A stretch of 64,000 nt of DNA from Papiliotrema nemorosa (lineage: Eukaryota; Basidiomycota; Tremellomycetes; Tremellales; Rhynchogastremaceae). Made by a program: the position numbers and the translations under genes. Below, piece after piece: positions 1 through 11,230 of this stretch (positions are counted from its first letter, which is position 1; every line of letters starts with the position of its first letter). The DNA is taken from positions 124,001-188,000 of the forward strand of contig JASKOT010000001.1 of assembly GCA_032158125.1 (NCBI GenBank), given 5' to 3'. The notes beneath the pieces were generated by a model that worked only from the letters and a program-made list of their open reading frames with translations, was not told where the DNA came from and did no database searches.

Positions 1-253
1 GTATGAAGCGAGGAGACCTGGCGATTTGGAAGTCAGAGGGGAAGTGTAATTGCGCACAAGACACGAGAGACACGCGGCAGGATGATCAACGCATGAGATG
101 AACGACTGCATACACGATGTACAATACATACGGTTCTTCAGATCCGCAGAGTAATGCATAAGAGCAAATGATACTTTGCCCGATCTCTGAGCCAATCTTG
201 CTCGATATGACCGCCCGACAGGCAACTCTATGGTAATGTGGCTTCTGTAGGGC

Positions 254-3213
254 CTACCAGAAATCGTCGGCTTCTCCGCCGCCCTTTTTACCCCCGCCAG
301 CTGTGACTTGTCGTTGGTAAAACTCGCTGACCTGTACTATCAGCTCAAGCTGCATATGTCGAATGGAGTAGCCCACCTGTTCGGCTGAAGTAGCCTCATC
401 TGCATTCTTGTCATCTCGCACCTTGATGAACCTCGGGAATCGCAGAGAAATACCTCTCGAATCGACCTGAATGTCAGCGCAAACCGAGGTATCTGTGCGA
501 GACGACCTACAAGTCCATGAGCGGCAGTGTATACTGGACTCAGAGATAGATCCGCAGTCAACACTTCCCACACGATTTTCGGTTCAAACCAGACATCTGG
601 TTTCGCACCTCCAACCTCCAAATCTCCTCGTGCAGTCTCAATCTCCAACGGCTTGAGAGTCTCGAAGAATGCGAGCAAGACCTCGTCCGAGAACCCCGTT
701 CCGATTTTACATATCGTTTGGAAGTTTTCCGAGTCGGGGTCGTAGCACGCCAAAAGGAATGCACCGTACACATTCGTTCGTTTGCCTTTACCGTGATATG
801 CACCGACGACGACCAGGTCGAGAGAGTCTCCTACACCAGACAGGTAGTCCTTCTTGAGCTAAAACATGAGCTCAGCCTCCCAAGGTCAACGCATGGGGCA
901 GCTCACCTTGAGCCAATTCATGGATCTCCTACTCGGCTCATAAGTCGATGCATCGGTAGTGAGCATCTTGACCATGAGACCCTCGCACCCATCCTTCACC
1001 GATTCCTCCAAGAACGTTTGTATTTCATCTGTCGAAGATCCATCTGATGACTTGGCGAACCCAAACTCCCCTTCTACCAATTGAAAGTTGTCCTGTAACA
1101 ACTGCCGCCTTTCTTTCAACGTCTTCGTCAACAAGCTCTTCACGTAAGCGTTGGCTTCTACAGTGGATGCGGACTGACCTCGCCGTTGAGATACAACAAA
1201 TCGAAGGCAAATAGATGAACTCGAACAGTAATATCTTCCGTCCTGACATCTTTCCTCTTTCGTCTCGATAGATCCTGGAAAGGCAACAGCTTCTTCGTTT
1301 CCAAGTCATACGCGACCGCCTCGGAATCGATGACAAAGCTCTTGACTCCTTCTTTTATACACTGAAATCAGCTGGTTGAAGTGAGATGATCAATCTGAGA
1401 CCCACCCTAGGCACCTGCTCCACGAGATCAGGGTACTTCGCACTCATGTTCTCCGAGTTTCGACTAAACACAGCTATTTCTCCACCTTCCAACATATGCA
1501 CCTGAGCTCGCTCTCCGTCGTATTTATACTCGCAGGTGAACTCTTTCCCTTCGAATCGATCCAAGACCTCCGTGATTGCCTTCGTAGGTTTGGCCAACAT
1601 GGGTTTCAGAGGAACACCTGAAGCATTAGCTATGTAACTTGAGGTGACAAGGTGAAGCCAACTAACCAGGAGTCAATTTGCAGTTCTCTCTCAGCCCTTC
1701 TACACCTCCCTTCAGCAGAGCAGGGACGACTAGATCGTAGTTTGGCAGCTCGCTAGGCTTGTGAGCTTGCGATAGCCGGAGATGTCCTCCTTCTCACCTA
1801 TAGACTGCCTTGACCACTTCTGCGCCCGACTCGAGCTTTGCAGCCAGTGCATCATGAGGTATCTTCTTGTCCCCTAGATTTCAGCTGGAGTACAACTGGA
1901 GATCGATAGAGCTCACCTAGGGTTTTGAGAACAATGGCATGCGCCAGCGCAACGACGAGTGTCTTGTCCGCTAGACCTATACGCAATTTGCCTTCCAACG
2001 ATCGGACGATGAATTTGGCCTCATTGCCTTGACATGCCGCCAACAGCTTTTTGATGATACCGACCTTTTTCGTTTGTGACTATGGGTAAGTCTTGTATTG
2101 CGGTGTCAAGGAAATGGCTCACGGCGTTACCGCTTGCTTTGGCGATATCTGTCAAGTCCTTGAACACGCCTTGAACAGTCAGCGGCTTTGGCTTGAACAT
2201 GGTAGGCTGGTTGTTTCTCGACAGCTAAGCTGTCAACTGCAACACATTCACGCTTACTCACCATCGCAACTTTTCCCAAATCCCCTTCCCTTCTGAGATC
2301 TTCCTTGATCTTTGTCGTCGCACGTCCTGTGCTCTCCGCTATTGCCTTGACTAGTAACATCTCCCCAATACCCAGCTCTATTCCCATATAATCCGGACAT
2401 AACCTGTTGATGCACAGGTAAACCACTTTCAACAGGTTGGAGTCTTTGACGGTGGTTGACGTATCTCGCTTTGCGACAACAAGGAGGAACTGGGTGAGAA
2501 TGTTGAGGATCTCTAGACGTTTTGTTGTCGCTTCAATCTTCTCGAATGTGGATACCAAGGCAGCATACGGAACACTGATCGTGAGCTGTGACCTCTTGAT
2601 ATTTACTCACGGCTCGCCCTCCTTCCAACCTTTATCAGCGACGGGTACTGATTTATAGTTCTTGGTGAAGATTGATGCTCTTTTCATGAGTGTTGCACGA
2701 TGAAGTGTTTGCTCACAGCTTGACGGCTGCCTCTTCTTCCTGCTCATCCTCCGCCTCATCATCCAGCTCCTCCTCCCCTTCCTCATCTGCGTAGTCTTTG
2801 TCTCCGCCAACAGACGATTTTGTATCTTCTTCCTCTTCGATGTCTTCCTTCTCCTCCTTCTTGACAGGTTTGGCAAAGATCGAAGCTATCGGCTTCTCAT
2901 CTGGCTTTTTCGTTTTGGTCTGACTGGGACCCGCTTGGGCTGATACTGATTTTGGTCCGGGTTTGGAAGGCGAAGAGAAGATCGAAGCTAGCTTCGGCGA
3001 TGGCTTTGCCTTTTTCGCTGGCGGCTCTCCGACTGACGGGGCTCAGCCGAGTGTCCATGGGATTCCTGATTGACTGACCTTCAGTTTTGACATGATCCGA
3101 CCCATTTGTCGCGTGATCGTCTCGCTTTGTCTTGACGGGCTTTGTCAAGGGCTTGGAATCCGAGTCTGAATCTGATATGAGCAACTTCTAGATGTATGCG
3201 ACTCACCGCTCAT
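254..3213 (-). CDS. CDC9: DNA ligase I (ATP-dependent, replicative; Cdc9/Lig1)
   Basis: Seals nicks between Okazaki fragments and in excision repair in the nucleus. The adenylation motif with the catalytic lysine ([13 protein letters not shown]) lies near 1500-1540, and the C-terminal OB-fold end [12 protein letters not shown] near 420-440 is diagnostic of ligase I; the protein ends in a G/K-rich tail. The N-terminal part (about 2800-3180) is acidic and Lys-rich, typical of the disordered region that carries nuclear and PCNA-binding signals, and holds the repeated motif ASIF twice. Start: ATGAGCG at 3207-3213 is a 7-base first exon joined through a short intron to the Ser/Asp repeat SDSDSDS. 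At least eight short introns interrupt the gene. It diverges from the nucleoporin gene, with an MluI cell-cycle box between them. Family assignment is secure; internal exon borders are approximate. Confidence 0.95.
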
Positions 3214-3271
3214 GATGGGTCGTATATAGGGCCGAGAGGGTATAGGGTTGTCAGACTTGCTCCTATCCAAC

Positions 3272-3277
3272 ACGCGT
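3272..3277. promoter_or_regulatory. MluI cell-cycle box (MCB, ACGCGT)
   Basis: A perfect ACGCGT lies about 60 bases upstream of the DNA ligase I start codon. In yeasts this hexamer is the binding site of MBF (Mbp1-Swi6 type), which drives G1/S transcription of replication genes including CDC9. The site is seen; its use here is inferred from position and gene identity. Confidence 0.6.
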
Positions 3278-3499
3278 CTCTTTGGACATTGGATAGAGTC
3301 GCGTCACACGTCATCTAGCCCCCGCCTCGAGGGGCGGACATCGCCGCCTCACTTGCCACGGCAGGGGAGAATTGGAGAGGGGGGGGTGAAATAAAGTACC
3401 ATCATACAAGGGGGACCGGATTCGATTGTGCAGGCAGCATCAAAGCATCCTTTGGACAGCCTCGAGGTCGTTTCTTATCGTTCTCGACACACATCTACG

Positions 3500-3517
3500 C
3501 ACACACACACACACACA
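3500..3517. repeat. (CA)9 microsatellite
   Basis: Nine CA dinucleotides in the leader of the nucleoporin gene, about 150 bases before its start codon. Confidence 0.9.
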
Positions 3518-3664
3518 TAGGTCAGAGCATCGACCAAAAGACTCAAGGCCTCAGGGACGCCGCATGGATCAGAAAAGAGCTCAACAATTCGCCCTTCCTC
3601 TCGTGACACCGTCATTCAGCCCTCACACCTTGTTTGACCATTGCCTAGCGATTCACTGCCCACC

Positions 3665-6408
3665 ATGGAAAGATCATCCCGTCAATCACTGCGCTCTGAG
3701 CGTATCTCAGGCTCGCCTTATCGTCGACCAACTCAAACAACTCAAACACACAAGAAGTCATCATCAGGGGTAAGTTTCAACGGGACGCACTGGGCGCAAG
3801 AGTGTGAGGGCTGATGCGAGCAGAGCTTTGCAACTGTCAAGTCATTCTTGTCCTACCTCTCGCCATTTAGATCTTCATCCACCGAACTCTCTTTACCACG
3901 TACCATCTCTGACCTTCCCGTAGAGGTCGAAGAAGCATCGCAGTCTGGCTCCGAGGACGGATGGAACGGGCAACCACCTACAAATATGGAATCTGCCGAT
4001 GTGTTTGATCTCGCTGCTGCTGCAGGTAGAGAAGGAAATGATTTTGATAAAAGGACAGAAGAGTTTAGATCGAAAGGCGAAGTACCCGGTGGACGAAGGG
4101 ATCTTGCAAGGAGGAGTTTAGAGGTGAGTGACAAGTTTCGTTTGGGGCACATCCTAACCGGAAGGGCTTGCCTGCACCAGCTCCTGTCACTCCAGCAACT
4201 ACTGCTACTCCCGCTGCTGCAAACTTCACTATCCCGTCGAGTAAGCAGTCGCTGCAGGACTCACACTTCGCCAACGGTGCTGCGTCAACCACCTCACGAA
4301 GGCGTGCACGATCACCCGAAGTATTCACCCCCCAACGGGGTGTCGCGCCCACCCCGTCCTTCCTTCCGCCGTCTGCCACTTCATCCGCGTCTGGCAGCTC
4401 TGCATCGTCTGCGGCATTGGCCGCATTTCTGGACGCCAAGAGGGGTCAACAGATGTCCCAAGAGGATCTCAACGTAATCGACAGTTTGACGAGGAATATT
4501 CACGCCGAATCGCAAGTCGGGACCACTGCTGCAAGTCACGGAGGATGGAGTGCAGCCATGTCGCCTCGAGTGACCCGAGCGATGCCAGGAGGCAGCAGCG
4601 GTATCGAAACTCCTGTTCGGCCAACTTCTGGTTCTTCCTTCAACACGCCTGGTTCAGTTTTCTCCGTCGGAACCTCCACTCCCGGTCCTTCGAAAGCCAG
4701 CCCATACCGTGTCAGATACCTTGGCCCGGGCATGTCGCCGAAACGGATGCTGGGCAAAGGTACCTCCTCGAGCGGGATCAAGCCGTTGTTTCAATTCAAC
4801 CTCGACTCCGAGGAATCGGCGAGGAAGAAAGCCAGGGTTGAGGAGCCAGAGGAAACAATGGAAGTCGCCTCAACACCAGCACCAAAAGCTACCATCTCCT
4901 CGGTAGCCTCCATGCCGAATCTTTCCAGCTTTGCCAGTCCCTCCACAACGACGGAGAAGGGTAAAGCCCCGGTTCGACCTCACCCGCTAAGCCAGTCAAT
5001 CGTAGCAAGTCCCGGCAAACCTCGTCCCACCGCCGAGGAGATTGGTCGAAAGAGGGCGGCCGACATCATGCTTGAGATGATTCAGCAGCAAGAGGCAGTA
5101 CTGCCAAAGCCAAAGTCCGAGATCATACTCAACCCCTATGACACCTCAGGTGCTTCCGTGCCTCCATTCTCCCCTGCGTCTACACGGGTAATCGACTCCC
5201 CTCGAGGATCAGTACTGCGAGCTACAGGTAGAGGGACCACTCCTCTTCGGGGAGCTGCAGCCAGAATAGCCAACGCAAAATCATCTCCCTCTAAATCCTC
5301 TCAACCGCCTACGCCGGTCCCGGCCTCAAAGTCGAGCAGCAGTCCTGGTTTGCAGACGCAAGACAAATCGGAAAAGGCCAAGAAAGTTGCGATAGCAACT
5401 CCTGTCGAGGCTACCGAACGATCGTCAGCGCCTTCTCCGGTCTCTGCGAGGGCCAAAGACAATAGCCTTGGCGAGGCTAGCACAAACGAGTCGTCGTCTT
5501 CCGATGACTCGGCTTCCATCAAGCCTTTCGACATCCCATCATTCAGCACGCCTTCGCGAATATCGCCAATAATCTCCGCGCGGACCAAAACCGTAGAGAA
5601 GTTTGACTCTCCATCCCAGAATCTCACCTTGAAGGCTGCAAAGGAGAACATGGAGCAGCCAACTTTTACGCTCCCGACTTTGCCGCCAATCACACAAGTC
5701 GAGGACGACCCTATACCCAATGTATACACGGCCGTGTCCGCAAAGAAAGACACTGTTGACCCGACAAAGATTTACTTTACCGCCAAGGAGACAGCTCTGC
5801 AGGTAGCGGAAGCGGCTCTTCCGTTCTATACCTTTACTATTCCCTCAACGACTACCAAGGACAGTGCGGCGTCGAAAGAGGCAAAGGAGGCGGCACTGAA
5901 GGCCGACATGCCCTCGTTCGCTTTCACCATGCCTACGGCATCCGCTGCTCTCACCACCAACGGTTTCAAGCTCACGGTCCCCGCGTCCAATGCTACTGGT
6001 GCGGACTGGACTTGCGATACGTGCATGCTCAAGAACCCCGATAGCGCCAAGGACAAGTGCACTATATGCGAAGCTCCTCGGCCTGGAGCTAAAGTCCCAC
6101 TCGCCGCTGCTCCCGCTCCATTCCAATGGCCGTCGGGACCGAAGCCGTCGGGCCCCACCGATCAGTGGGAGTGCGGCACGTGCATGCTGAAGAACCCGGA
6201 CAGCGCCAAGGAAAAGTGTACGGTCTGTGAGGCACCTCGATCCAAAGTCACAACCACGGCTACCTCGGCACCGGCTGCGACTCCTTTCCAGTGGCCTAGT
6301 GGAAGTGCGCCCGTCAAGCCGAAAGACGAGTGGACGTGCACTACTTGCGGATTGCAAAATAAGCTGGGGAGCGAAAAGTGTACCATTTGCGAGGCGCCAA
6401 AGCCATGA
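3665..6408 (+). CDS. Nucleoporin with three C-terminal RanBP2-type zinc fingers (Nup153/Nup1-like)
   Basis: Probably a nuclear-basket nucleoporin. Three exons join in frame: 3665-3769, 3824-4123 and 4165-6408, giving about 882 residues. The start peptide MERSSRQSLRSERISGSPYR has the basic SPYR-type end common in basket nucleoporins. The long middle is Ser/Thr/Pro-rich and disordered, with scattered F-containing units such as FTLPTL, FTIPS, FAFTMP and FQWPSG. Three zinc fingers of the W-x-C-x2-C-x(9-11)-C-x2-C type sit at about 6004-6075, 6160-6237 and 6325-6402; the first two are almost identical. RanBP2 fingers bind Ran-GDP or other partners in animal Nup153. The combination of disordered middle and terminal fingers fits Nup153 and relatives, but the exact orthologue cannot be settled by eye. 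Confidence 0.8.
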
Positions 6409-6796
6409 TAAGGTATAGAGGGAGACGACGATGTAGGAGGATCTCATGGGCACTTTGGACCTGTGCGCCATGGACATTGCATTGGCTCTCGTTACATAGC
6501 TTCGATGTGCACCCTGTAAACAAACGCATGGATGAATGTAGAGTATCGTTCCGACGGGTTTCTGTCATTGGATTCCGACGGATGACTTGGTTATCAATCA
6601 TATAATCAGCGGGAAAGATTGCTAATGGGCACATCTCTCGACTCTGCACAAGAGGGATGTGTACATATAGCAAGCATCGTATGCAGATAGCCTAGGCCTC
6701 ACTCGTTGTATGCTCTCATTGCAAAGAGTGCTCTCACTTTTCATCGCCATCATAGCTATCTCACTGGCAATTAGATCCCTCACCTCTCGATCCATC
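6409..6796. other. Intergenic region
   Basis: About 390 bases between two plus-strand genes, expected to hold the 3' end of the nucleoporin mRNA and the promoter of the dioxygenase gene. I see no further gene or repeat. Confidence 0.5.
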
Positions 6797-7825
6797 ATGA
6801 CCGGCGTCCCATCTACTCAGAAACGCGGTAGCGTCTACTTTGTGTCTCACGGTGTGCGTAGTATTCACGCAAAGAAGTGTAGCTAAATGGAAGGGACCAC
6901 CGAGCATGTTCATGACGGAGTCACCAGCTTACAAAGCATGGCAGACAGTCGGGAAGCTCTTGACGGAGTCCAGACCCAAAGGTATCGTGACCGTGTCAGC
7001 CCACTGGGAGAACCCAGAACAGTCCTCAGACGTGATAGGTATGTAATAGGATGGTAACTGCCTACATACTGACAGTCAGTCAACAAGGACTTTAGCAATC
7101 CACTCATTTACGACTTTTACGGGTTTCCCAAACACTTCTATTCGCAAACGTTCGAATCTACCGGCAACGACCAGCAATTAGCAGACGTCAAGGCGGCTCT
7201 CAAAAGCGGGGGATTGAACGCGACTGAAGAGAAGCGAGGTCTGGACCATGGTGTATGGGGTATGTTCTTAGAGTTGCGGGTCGAAAGTGAGCTTACACGT
7301 AGTACCTTTCAAGGTTGCATTCGACGGCAGGACAGACATTCCCATCGTTCAAGTTTCCCTTCCTGGTGATTCTTCAGTGGGATCCTCTATCAAACTCGGC
7401 AGGGCGCTGTCCAGTCTTCGGTGAGTCGGTAGAAGTCGATCAAGTAAGTGCTCATGATCAGTGATCAAGGCTACGCGATTGTTGGAACAGGGCAGGTGGT
7501 GCATAATCTCCGTGATGTTTGTGAGTTACATGGCTGAAGTCATAGACTTCACTGACATGCAGTCGGAGGACGACCCACACCCTACGCCGACCCTTTTCTG
7601 AATGCTGTCAAAACGGCGATATCGGATAAAGACGCGATGGATGCTATCGCGAAATTGACCAAGCATCCGCTGTACAAACAAGCCCATCCGACAGATGAGC
7701 ACTTCTTACCTCTACCCGTTGCTTTAGCTGCGACGGACAAGAGAGACAAGGTCGAGCCGATTTATGTTGGGAACGAGACTGGTCTTGGTTGGGGTCTTTG
7801 GAGGTGGCAGAGTACCGAAGCATAG
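6797..7825 (+). CDS. Extradiol ring-cleavage dioxygenase, LigB/4,5-DOPA dioxygenase family
   Basis: Class III non-haem iron dioxygenase that opens catechol-type aromatic rings. Six exons join in frame: 6797-6853, 6894-7038, 7080-7259, 7303-7420, 7462-7520 and 7563-7825. The family's conserved histidines are all visible: FVSHGGPP near the N-terminus, TVSAHWE, GLDHGVWVP and VVHNLRD. The segments NPLIYDFYGFP and PFLNAVKTAI are also typical. Length is about 273 residues, normal for the family. The substrate (L-DOPA, caffeate-like or another catechol) cannot be told from sequence. The gene is fully intron-structured like its neighbours, so there is no sign of recent bacterial transfer. Confidence 0.9.
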
Positions 7826-8078
7826 TTGTCAGGCCTCTTGCAGCGTATGTATCATCTTTGCTGGCATTTTGCCTCTTGTCTCTTGTACTTTGCAGCCTCG
7901 ACAACCTCATCTATATACCCATGCACGTCAATGCCGCCTTCTTTGCGCTTCTCGAGCAGGGTATATGATATGGGTTGTCGCCACCCTTTCCGTCGGAACT
8001 ATGTTGATCACCGGTTGATTTTTGCGATTTTTGTGATGCAAGCCAGACGATTCACTATAACCCCAACCTCGCGCAACC

Positions 8079-10693
8079 ATGCCCAAATCCAGAGCTGGTA
8101 GAGGTATCCTCATCACGTCAAATCTGCCTCAGCTACAGAACTTGATCAAAGTGAGTCATCATTTATCCGTGTGATGGATCACGATTGACAGTATAGCGAG
8201 ACCCAGTCGGATATCGAGAAGAATTCTTGACACAATACAACCACTACCTTTCGCTTCTCCGGGTATACTCTCTGGGCCAGAGTTCCTCCACCACCGATAG
8301 CAAGAACGAGGAACTGTTCGAAGAGCTCATTACCTTCATTTGCCAAGTCGCACAATGTTACCCGGAAGATACAAAGGACCTGCCGGCCCAGTTGAAGGCT
8401 TTGTTGTTGGGCGAGAGCGGAGCTGGGGGTGCGGCCAGAGGAGAAGTGAGGAAAACAATCGTGAAGAACCTGGTCATGTTGCGAAACAAGGAAATCATCG
8501 ATTCTGTCCAGTGAGCCCAACTTGATCCTCCGTTGGGTTGAAGCTGATCTCAGATTGCTTCAAACGCTTCTGCCGCTTTTGCCTCATGTGCCATCTTCGT
8601 TGCGCTCGGTCATCCGGGCTACGATCCTTACCGATCTCAAGACTTCCAACATGAAGACTAAGAACCATCGATTGAACAGAATCGTACAAGGGTTGCTTTT
8701 CGGTATGGTGGAGAGAGGTATGGACGGGGAAGTCGTCGGCAACAAAGGGAAAGGCAAGGGCACGGAGAAGGGAGGCGAGGCCATGTGGGCCGTCATGATG
8801 GTCAAGGAGCTGTGGAAGAAAGGTGTCTGGTGAGTTGCATGCTCTGTGCATTGCGCTGACAATCAGGACGGACGCCAAGACCGTCTCCATCGCCGCCTTG
8901 GCTGCATTCCACCCAAACACAAAGGTTCAGTCCGCTGCATTGCATTTCTTCCTCGGATCGGACAACGAAGATCCGGACAGTGATGACGAGGAGGATGCCG
9001 TGCGAGAAGCCAGGAGAGACGTCAAGTCCATGGAGCATAAGATGGGCGTCAACAAGTCTGGGAGGAAGAAGGAAAGGCAGTTGAGGGAATTGCAAAAGGA
9101 GGCTAGCAAGAAAAGAAAGGCCAAAGCTGCAGGACTTGGATCTACACCCAACTTCCCGGCTATCGAGCTGCTCAATGACCCCCAAACCTTTGGCGAGAAA
9201 CTTTACGACAATCTGCATCGTCATGGTATGTCTTAAGCAGAGATGCGGCTGATGATAGACAAACATTACTCGCTCGATCACAAGCTCCTCATCATGCAGC
9301 TCCTGTCCAGAGTCATGGGATCTCACAAGCTCTGTGTGCTCGGATTCTACTCGTATATCATCAAATACCTCACCTACCACCAGCTACAAGTCACCCTCGT
9401 CCTCGTCGCTCTGGCTCAATCGGTCCACGAGTTGACGCCGCCCGACGTGTTGACTCCGGTCATACGGAAGATCGCCCAGGAGTTTGTTCACCCGGGTGTG
9501 GGCGCCGAGGTCATCTCAGCCGGTATCAATGCCATTCGAGAGGTCTGCAGGCGGCAACCATGGTGTATGGAGGAGGACCTGCTTAGCGACTTGATTGAGT
9601 ACAGAAAGAGCAAGGACAAGGGAGTCGTGACCGCCTCGAGAGGTCTCTTGCAGCTATTCCGAGAGGTCAACCCTGGCATGTTGCACAAGAGGGAGAGAGT
9701 GAGCGATAATACGCGGGTAATGCTGACTGTAGGGAAAAGCTGCCACCATGGGCGAGAGCAGTGGTCAAGCGCCCGCTTTCGGCCACGTCAAGGAGGCACA
9801 ATCTGGAATCGAGGGTCTCGAGGTGAGTCGTTCCCGTCCGACTAGTACTGACGATAGCTTTTGGACGAGCACTTTGCCGCCATGCGCAAGGAGGCTAATG
9901 GTGGAGTTTCAGACGATGAGATGGATATCGATGAGGACGAAGAAGGTGGATGGTCTGATTGGGAGCGGGAAGACAGCGACAGCGATGAGTCCAGCGGATG
10001 GGAAAATGTCTCTTCTGATGGGGAGGAGTTCGAAGTCAGTGACAGTGAAGACGAAGAGAGGGACAAGAAGCGAAAGGGCAGGAAGGGGGCGAAGAAGGAT
10101 GAAGACGAGGATAGTGAAGAGGAAGACGCCAAGTCCGTCGTCTCTGCCGCGCCAACGGATGCCTCGCTCGCCACGAAGAAGCTCTCACTCCTCGCTCAAC
10201 AAAAGATTCTCACACCTGCCGACTTTACTCTTCTCAACGAACTCCGAATCAAGGCTGCAAAGGATCTCGTCGAGACCACCTCATCTTCCTCTGCCAAACG
10301 AAAGCTGGCCGCTTTGGAATCGTCCAAGCGACATGTGGGCGAAGACGAAGCGGATCGATTCTTGGCCGAGGCGGATATCTTGGGACCAAGAAAGAAGGTC
10401 AAGGCGGACTATGAGGAGCGAATGGCCAGTATCCAGAAGGGACGAGAGGGACGAGAGAAGTTTGGAAGTCAAAAGGGCAAGAACAAGGCTGCGGGTGCTT
10501 CGTCTACCAACGCGCAGAAGAAGAGGAACAAGCCAATCATGATGGCTCTCCAGTGGGTGTCTCGAGTGGCGATGCTGGACTACGCTTACGTCTTAGCTCA
10601 AACAGCGTTATGCAGAAGAAGAAGCAGTCGCTGCGGGACAAGCAGATCAAGCTTCGTGCTTCGATAGAAAAGCAGAAGAAGTCCAAATTCTAG
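8079..10693 (+). CDS. SDA1: Sda1, nuclear factor for 60S ribosomal subunit assembly and export
   Basis: Conserved nucleolar/nuclear protein needed for maturation and export of pre-60S particles. The opening LPQLQNLIKRDPVGYREEFL (split by an intron) is the family signature, followed by helical repeats (ILTDLKTSNMKTKNHRLNR, then IIKYLTYHQLQVTLVLVALA). A long acidic, Ser/Glu/Asp-rich tract near 9900-10140 precedes the conserved C-terminal part with QKKKQSLRDKQIKLRASIEK and a final KSKF. At least six introns are needed, including a short last one that joins MMAL to HSNSVMQ. Full length, no defects seen. Confidence 0.93.
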
Positions 10694-11230
10694 GTGTGAC
10701 TTGCTTTCTCGATGGCTATCTCTTCGTGTGCATTCCAGCATGGCCTTTATAGACATGCTGATATCTGTAGTGTACTACCTTCACCTTGGCCATGCATGCA
10801 TCTATCTTGACGTTGATGTCCTCTTTGAACAAGTCTTCGAGGTGGGTCTGTGCACGGTCCCCTCTCTAGTGACGGAAATTGATCCCGCCATCTCCCCCCT
10901 TGACCCCCTATATGTCATCTCGACGACTGCCTGTTCTCACTCTTCATCACTCACCTCTCTCTTCAATCTTCGTGGTAGTCTACTGATTAATCCCGCCTCG
11001 CGGACACTCTCGGACCTGCTGGTTAAAGTCTACTTGTGGAAACAGCTTGTCCAGAGAAGTACTCTACACTCGGTCCCGTGCTCCACCTCTGGCAAACCCA
11101 CCCCTTTCACCAACACATGACCTCGGTGGTAGGTCTTCTTCTCCTTCCCACCAGGATCACTCTATACCTCTCGATCAAGGGCTTCCGCCTCTTCATCTCC
11201 CTGCTTCCGTTACTCATCAAGCCACCCACG
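10694..11230. other. Intergenic region upstream of the TP-rich protein gene
   Basis: About 540 bases, CT-rich in its second half, which fits a fungal core promoter and leader. A 139-codon open frame crosses it but has no family signature or start context that I trust. Confidence 0.5.

Larger units (their letters stand above)
3214..3664. promoter_or_regulatory. Bidirectional promoter between CDC9 and the nucleoporin gene
   Basis: A 451-base divergent region. It contains one MluI cell-cycle box, a G-rich/C-rich stretch and a short CA repeat within the probable leader of the nucleoporin gene. No convincing coding sequence is present. Confidence 0.6.

Noticed and set aside
10701..11120. 139-codon open frame after SDA1
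   Set aside because: Starts right after the SDA1 stop, overlaps a CT-rich promoter-like stretch and shows no domain.
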